Shown here piece by piece: positions 59,291 through 64,000 of a stretch of DNA of 64,000 nt. A program made the translations under genes and the position numbers. The notes below the pieces were generated by a model. The model was not told where the DNA came from. It did no database searches and saw only the letters and a list, made by a program, of their open reading frames with translations. The DNA comes from Megascapheus bottae (Eukaryota; Chordata; Mammalia; Rodentia; Geomyidae), in the NCBI GenBank assembly GCA_024803745.1, contig JANJXV010000006.1, forward strand, positions 45,539,001 through 45,603,000. The letters are read 5' to 3'. How positions within the stretch are numbered: the stretch's first letter is position 1; every line of letters starts with the position of its first letter.

Positions 59291-59514
59291 CCTGGGGAAG
59301 GAAAGGCTGTGGGTGTTCCTGGATCAGCTCCATCCTGGACTCCAGGGCTGGCCAGGATGTCATGGAAGTTCCTCATCCAGCACTAGAGAGGAAGCAGAGC
59401 TTGGCACTCCGGCTGAAGCTTAGAAAGTTTCTAATTCACTTGTTAAGATACCTACCAAGAGATGCAGTGACAGAGTACCTGAAAGCATAAAATACGTGGT
59501 TTGTCAATATTGAT
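59291..59514. other. Upstream flank, no recognised feature
   Basis: Transition from the CpG island to A+T-rich intergenic DNA. A plus-strand open frame running out of the island (59130-59423) is not supported by anything else. Confidence 0.5.
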
Positions 59515-59661
59515 GATATTGCCTATAATCCTGGCTACGTAGAAGGCTGAGATCTGGGGATCATTCAAGGCCAACCTTGGATAAAATTTCTTACCTCCAA
59601 TTAACTAGCAAAAAGCCAGAAGAGGGGGTATGTATGGCTCCAGTATTAGAGTCCTAGTCTA
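59515..59661 (+). repeat. B1-ID chimeric SINE, 3'-truncated
   Basis: Left arm and linker, ends in the right arm at tattagagtcctagtct. Confidence 0.85.
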
Positions 59662-59675
59662 ATTTTTTTTTCTTT

Positions 59676-59830
59676 TGCCAGTCCTAGGGCTTGAACTCAG
59701 GGCACTGTCCCTAAGCTTCTTTTGCTCAAGGCTAGTGCTCTACCACTTTAGCCACAGCACTACTAATAGCATTTTCCGTTTATGTGGTTCTGAGGAATCG
59801 AACCCAGGGACACATTCCCACCCGCATAGT
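59676..59830 (-). repeat. Dimeric ID-like SINE, 5'-truncated
   Basis: Reversed; the box A part of the first half is lost after ggaatcgaacccaggga. Confidence 0.85.
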
Positions 59831-60013
59831 GCACTAATCTTAAATGCAAAAGCACCCAAACCCTGAATTGAAGACTCAACACACACAGTCACAAAAAAAG
59901 CTCGCTAAACATTTCAAGGTCTACCAAGCCAAAGGTTAGATAAAGTAGATGTAATTGTACTTTCCTATCATTCCAGCTAACAGGAAATCTCGTGGGAAAA
60001 ACAACTAAAGCAT

Positions 60014-60130
60014 AAAAGCAAAATGCTATTTTTTATCAATGAAATTCTAACGGTGAAATTCCACTGCAATATTAATGTATACAAGTAAATATAAATAAAC
60101 TGAATTTATTAAAAAAAAAGCAAAATGCTA
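60014..60130 (+). pseudogene. Retrocopied mRNA 3' end (87 bp) with target duplication
   Basis: The 15-bp duplication aaaagcaaaatgcta is at 60014-60028 and 60116-60130. The 87-bp insert has the signal AATAAA at 60094-60099, followed about 12 bases later by an A run, and matches none of the SINE or L1 ends in the window. The source gene is unknown. Confidence 0.65.
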
Positions 60131-60483
60131 CTGGGAAAAATAACTGAAGCAAAAAAGACTGGGGGACATGATTATTTCTTGGAGATGTACTGTATCAATA
60201 TTTGCAAAACTTACTAGTTTTTTCACAGCTACATCATATTTTAACTTATGGCTATTCTCAAATTTATTAATATGCCTCCTTAACAATGAACTTGTGGTTT
60301 ATTTCCAATCTTTGGCTATTACTAAGAATGCTTTCATAAACAATGTAATGGCGATATGTGTCGTAGGACTTTGCTACCTACAATTCTCTAAAAGACAATC
60401 CCGTGGATTGTCACAGGAATGCAAAGTGAAAGTACCTCCACCTCCTTAATTGCATCATTTCTCATGGATAAAAGGTAGACTTG
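60131..60483. other. Upstream intergenic, no recognised feature
   Basis: A 93-codon plus-strand open frame (60168-60449) has hydrophobic stretches but no similarity I recognise. Confidence 0.45.
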
Positions 60484-60690
60484 CAGCAGTACCGGTGACT
60501 CATACTTGTAATCCTATACTTAAGAGGCTGATATCCAGAGGATTGCAATTTGAGGCCAGCCCTGGGCCAAGAAAAACGCCACTAAGACTTCATTTCCAAA
60601 ATAATCAGCAAATAACGGGGCTAGATGTATCTTCATATGATACAGCACCACTTTAGCAAGTGCTAAGCACTGAATTCATACCACGGTATT
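60484..60690 (+). repeat. Old B1-ID-like SINE
   Basis: gtaccggtgactcatacttg opens it; the right arm is degraded. Confidence 0.7.
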
Positions 60691-61145
60691 GAAGCGAAAG
60701 AATAAGGATTTCCCAATTCTAATGAGAAAGATGAAAATCTTACAAATTATTTTGTTAATTCTGGAAGTTCTGATGAATGGGCTATAGCTAGTCAGTAGCT
60801 ATGATCTCTGTGGCTATCTATAAATTTTCTTATAGGAAGATCAGTATACTCATGGGAAGAAATGTGGAAACAAATGACATAAAGATGATAAGCAGTTTGT
60901 GACTGTTCTATATACTACTGAAATGAATAACAAAATCACATTCTGGAATTTGGATGGAAAGATGGTGTCCTCTGCCTCCCCCCTCCCCCACACACAAGCA
61001 ACCAGAGGCATCTTGGCCTCACTGTAATTGGTTTCATTGATGGTTCACTAGTAAAGTCACTTGAACAAACCATGGATTGAATATGCTTGTAACCCTCGAA
61101 CAATATGTAGCTTACTCCACCACTACGAAGATTTTCGGACTAGTC
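60691..61145. other. Upstream intergenic, no recognised feature
   Basis: Unique-looking sequence. Confidence 0.5.
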
Positions 61146-61370
61146 CCGGATACTGGTGGCTCATGCCTATAATCATAGCCACTTAGGAGGCTAAGATCTG
61201 AGGATCACAGTTCAAGGTCAGCCCAGGCAAGAAACTCTGTGAGACTCTTATCTCCAATTAATTATGCAAAAATGGGTGGTGTTGTGGAGCTGTGGCTCAG
61301 TGGTAGAGCTAGCCTTGAGCAACAGAAGCTCAGGGACAGTGCCCCAGCTCTGAGTCCAAGCCCCAGGAGA
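61146..61370 (+). repeat. B1-ID chimeric SINE
   Basis: Full length with a short insertion (gggtggtgttgtgg) between linker and right arm. Confidence 0.93.
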
Positions 61371-61381
61371 AGAAAAAAATG

Positions 61382-61383
<2 letters not shown>

Positions 61384-61435
<52 letters not shown>
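61384..61435. repeat. CA microsatellite
   Basis: About 25 CA units at the SINE tail. Confidence 0.97.
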
Positions 61436-61439
<4 letters not shown>

Positions 61440-61500
61440 AGACAATGAAACAATGAAAAAGGATTCCTGATTTTCAGTTTTTTTCTTTTTTTTTTTTTTT

Positions 61501-61725
61501 TCCTGTGAGTCATGGGGCTTGAACTCTGGGCCTGGTTGCTTTCCCTGAGCTCTTCACTGAAGGCTACTGCCCTATTCCTGGAGCCACAGCCCCACTTTCT
61601 ATTTTCTAGTGGTTAATTTAAGATAAGAGTCTCACAGAGCTAGCCAGGGCTAGCTTTGAGCCTTGACCCTCATATCTCAGCCTCCTGAGTAGCTAGGACC
61701 TCAGGCATGAGCCACCATGCCTGGC
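61501..61725 (-). repeat. B1-ID chimeric SINE
   Basis: Full length, opposite to the copy 130 bp to its left. Confidence 0.95.
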
Positions 61726-61930
61726 TTCAGTTTTTTTTTCTTTCTATTATTATCATGTAATTTTCTTTTACTGCTTAACATTAGCTAGATTAAAATTATG
61801 TGACAAAGACAATGGAAAGAGAAATCACATAGGAGTCAGCAATATTTGAGCTAGGTCTTAAAATATGGAGAAGTTAATTTAGATGAGTAAATTGAATATG
61901 TATAGACCTCAAGATAAGAAGCAAGCAGAT

Positions 61931-62017
61931 GGGGCTGGGAGCATGGCCTAGTGCTAGCCTTGAAAAAGCCCAAGGACAGTGCCCAGGCCTTAAGTTCAAG
62001 CCCTAGGACTGGCTAAA
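61931..62017 (+). repeat. Dimeric ID-like SINE collapsed to one unit
   Basis: gcatggcctagtg passes directly into ctagccttgaaaaagcc, i.e. from box A of the first half to the matching point of the second half. Confidence 0.85.
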
Positions 62018-62289
62018 GACTAGAGGCTTTCTGCCACAATCAACAAGAATGAAAAATGAATGTGAATGAAGAGATTTATTTCATAACTAAGAAATGAGGG
62101 CTCTACTGCCCTCATGGACTTAGAGGGTCAAATGATGTCGTTAGGAATTTCTTTCCATCTTTCAGATTTACTTTCTGCTATGTCAGCTTGCTTCATTGGC
62201 TTTCACTTCAGCTTTCAGAGAAGCTGAAGACAAGGGAGTTTCAACCTTCTAACCTCATAATTGAACAAATAAAGCAGACTTTTTTTTTG

Positions 62290-62494
62290 TACTAGTAATG
62301 GTGTTTGAACTCAGGGCTTTGTACTTGACTTTTCCACTCAAGGCTAATACTCTATCACTTAAGCCTCACCTCCATTTCGGACATTTTGCTGGTTAATTGG
62401 AGACATTTCTGCTCAGGCTAGTTTCAAACCACAGTCCTCAGATCTCAAACTCCTGAGTAGTAGATACTGGTGGCATGAGCCACCAGTACCTGAT
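62290..62494 (-). repeat. B1-ID chimeric SINE, diverged
   Basis: Both arms in reverse; linker tttgctggttaattggagac. Confidence 0.85.
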
Positions 62495-62796
62495 AAAGTA
62501 GAACTTACTAGAAATTTTCAAAAAAAGAGGGGGGAGGAGGTCATTTTGGTCCAACTTGGGTCGTATGCCTACCACATTGCTATTGTAGAGTCAAATTATT
62601 ATGCTTAACCAAGCCTGGGTTACTCGATCATACCTTCAACAGAGGAAAATGACAACAATTTACAAAGATGAGAGTAAAGGAGACTTAAATATTCTAAGGG
62701 CAAAGGGGTAGTGTTTAGGAAGGGTAGCTGGGATGGCAAGTATATATACATCATATAGCAACTGTGAAAATACATCTTATAAAACTTCTGAATAGA

Positions 62797-63003
62797 GATG
62801 GGCACTGGTAGCTCACACCTGCAATCCTAGCTACTCAAGAGGCTCAAAGCCAACCCAAGCAGGAAAGTCAGTGAGGCTTTTATCTCCAATTAGCCACTCA
62901 AAAACTGAAAGTAGAGCTGTGGCTCAAAGTGGTAGAACACTAGTCTTGAGTGAAAGTGCTCAGGTACAGCACCTAGGCCCTGAGTTCAAGCCCCACAACA
63001 GAC
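62797..63003 (+). repeat. B1-ID chimeric SINE
   Basis: Missing about 15 bp in the left arm (gatctgaggatcac region). Confidence 0.93.
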
Positions 63004-64000
63004 AACAACAACAAATTTTTACATAATAGGAATTGTGTATATGCTATGTTGCAAGTGTAAAGGTTTGAGTTCATACTGCCCTGAAATACTGTCAATATAA
63101 AAATAATTGTCAGTGGTCTCCAACAAGGAGTAATTCTGCTTCCTCACCTCTATTTAGAGACAGTTTTCATTGTAACAAGTGATATCTAGTGGGCTGAACA
63201 TAGTGATGCTCTTAAGTATCTTACAATGCATGGGTCACAAAACAAAGAGAAGAAAGAAAAAGAGAGAGAGAAAGAAAGGGGGAGGGAAGGAGAAAGGAAG
63301 GAAGAAAAAAAACAAAAATTATCAAACTTCAAGTATCAACAAGATTGCTGTTGAGAAACTCTGGCAGACAGGTAACTGATATGATTTGATTTACTCAAAA
63401 AAAAAGACTGTGTTGGCATTCAGTAGGATGGGGGAATGGAAGACAAAGATAGAAAAGAAAGGAAACAAAAGAGATTTAATGTTACAAGAAAGAGGAAAAT
63501 AAAATAGGGACACAAAGGTATGGTCTATCCAGACACCTTAATTCTACTTTGATCTCATCATTTAACCTCCAAAACACAAATTAGAGAATCAGATTCCTTA
63601 CCAGTTATATAAGGAATCAAGGTAAATAGCTTGCATCCTTTGCATTCAGAACTTCTATGACACTATCTTGGATTTCAAGCAAACTCTGGAAAAAGTTAAA
63701 TTTTAATGTCCTTTGGTCCATGGCTGGTTGTAAGTCCTAACATATCTTGTTATTGTAGATGTAATACAAGAATTCCTTTTCCTATTTTCCTAATATTTGT
63801 ACTAGCATGCATCAGTTGTGCAAGGGAGTTTTTTGTGACATTTCCATACATGCATACAATGTATCCCATTCAAAGAAACCATACAAATCAAACAAAATAT
63901 TCAAACTTGGTGGAATCTTGGGAAACAAATAAAACCTGGTTTCTACTCCACCATAGAAGAGATTAAAAGATGGTTGCTATCTGAGATGCTAGGATCAGGG
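63004..64000. other. Upstream intergenic with a purine repeat
   Basis: A GAAA/GGAA-rich run lies at 63240-63311. The rest is unassigned apart from a weak exon-like signal on the minus strand at 63685-63617. Confidence 0.45.

Noticed and set aside
59089..59423. Possible divergent gene starting from the CpG island on the plus strand
   Set aside because: The 97-codon frame has no similarity I know and runs into plain intergenic DNA. Divergent transcription is possible but cannot be shown from sequence.
1..64000. Regularly recurring repeats as a CRISPR-like array or other new system
   Set aside because: The repeats are dispersed SINEs and L1 ends in both orientations with irregular spacing, A tails and target duplications; the host is a mammal.

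Overview
The window is mammalian nuclear DNA, almost certainly rodent. The only gene I can support is the 5' part of AP3B1 (beta-3A subunit of the AP-3 adaptor complex), on the minus strand. Coding exons 1 to 6 lie at 58932-58805, 24289-24214, 18509-18435, 8597-8502, 7692-7532 and 4492-4426. Together they give 603 nt and encode the first 201 residues. Every junction keeps the reading frame and has AG/GT borders. Exon 7 would lie to the left of position 1. Introns 1 to 5 measure about 34.5, 5.7, 9.8, 0.8 and 3.0 kb. The promoter is a CpG island at about 58540-59290. From there to 64000 is upstream intergenic DNA with no gene I recognise.

The rest is intron packed with retroelements. Two SINE types dominate. 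The first is a dimeric ID-like element of about 190-200 bp. It has two tRNA-Ala-like halves; the first carries box A tggcctagtggtagagtg and box B ggttcgattcc, and the element ends at aggactggc plus an A tail. The second is a B1-ID chimera of about 210-230 bp, with a 7SL/B1-like left arm (ggtggctcacacctgtaatc), a linker (actcttatctccaattaac) and an ID-like right arm ending near caagccccacaac. Older B1, B4-like and single ID elements are also present. This pairing is what I remember from geomyoid rodents (kangaroo rats, pocket mice). The species assignment is an inference from memory.

LINE-1 copies are all 5'-truncated. I sort them by 3' end into alpha (ctattaattacaataaaa), beta (cattaccccgacaataaa), gamma (atgatgtaaaaatcaa) and delta (tatcacctttataataac) groups. 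Many insertions keep both target-site duplications (TSDs), so several nested insertion histories can be read from the sequence: L1 in SINE at 46610-46979, L1 in L1 at 17855-18430 and 49678-52229, SINE in L1 at 30719-30944 and 43896-44130, and three copies of one target site at 27841-28187. L1s inside the gene run about 20 plus to 3 minus, that is, mostly antisense to AP3B1.

I found no new multi-gene system, CRISPR array, intact transposase, tRNA or rRNA gene. The observations most worth following are a weak exon 3 splice donor that abuts an L1 tail, a tiny retrocopied mRNA 3' end upstream of the gene, a possible SINE subfamily with a duplicated right arm, a collinear L1-in-L1 junction, and a 270-bp polypurine tract in intron 1.
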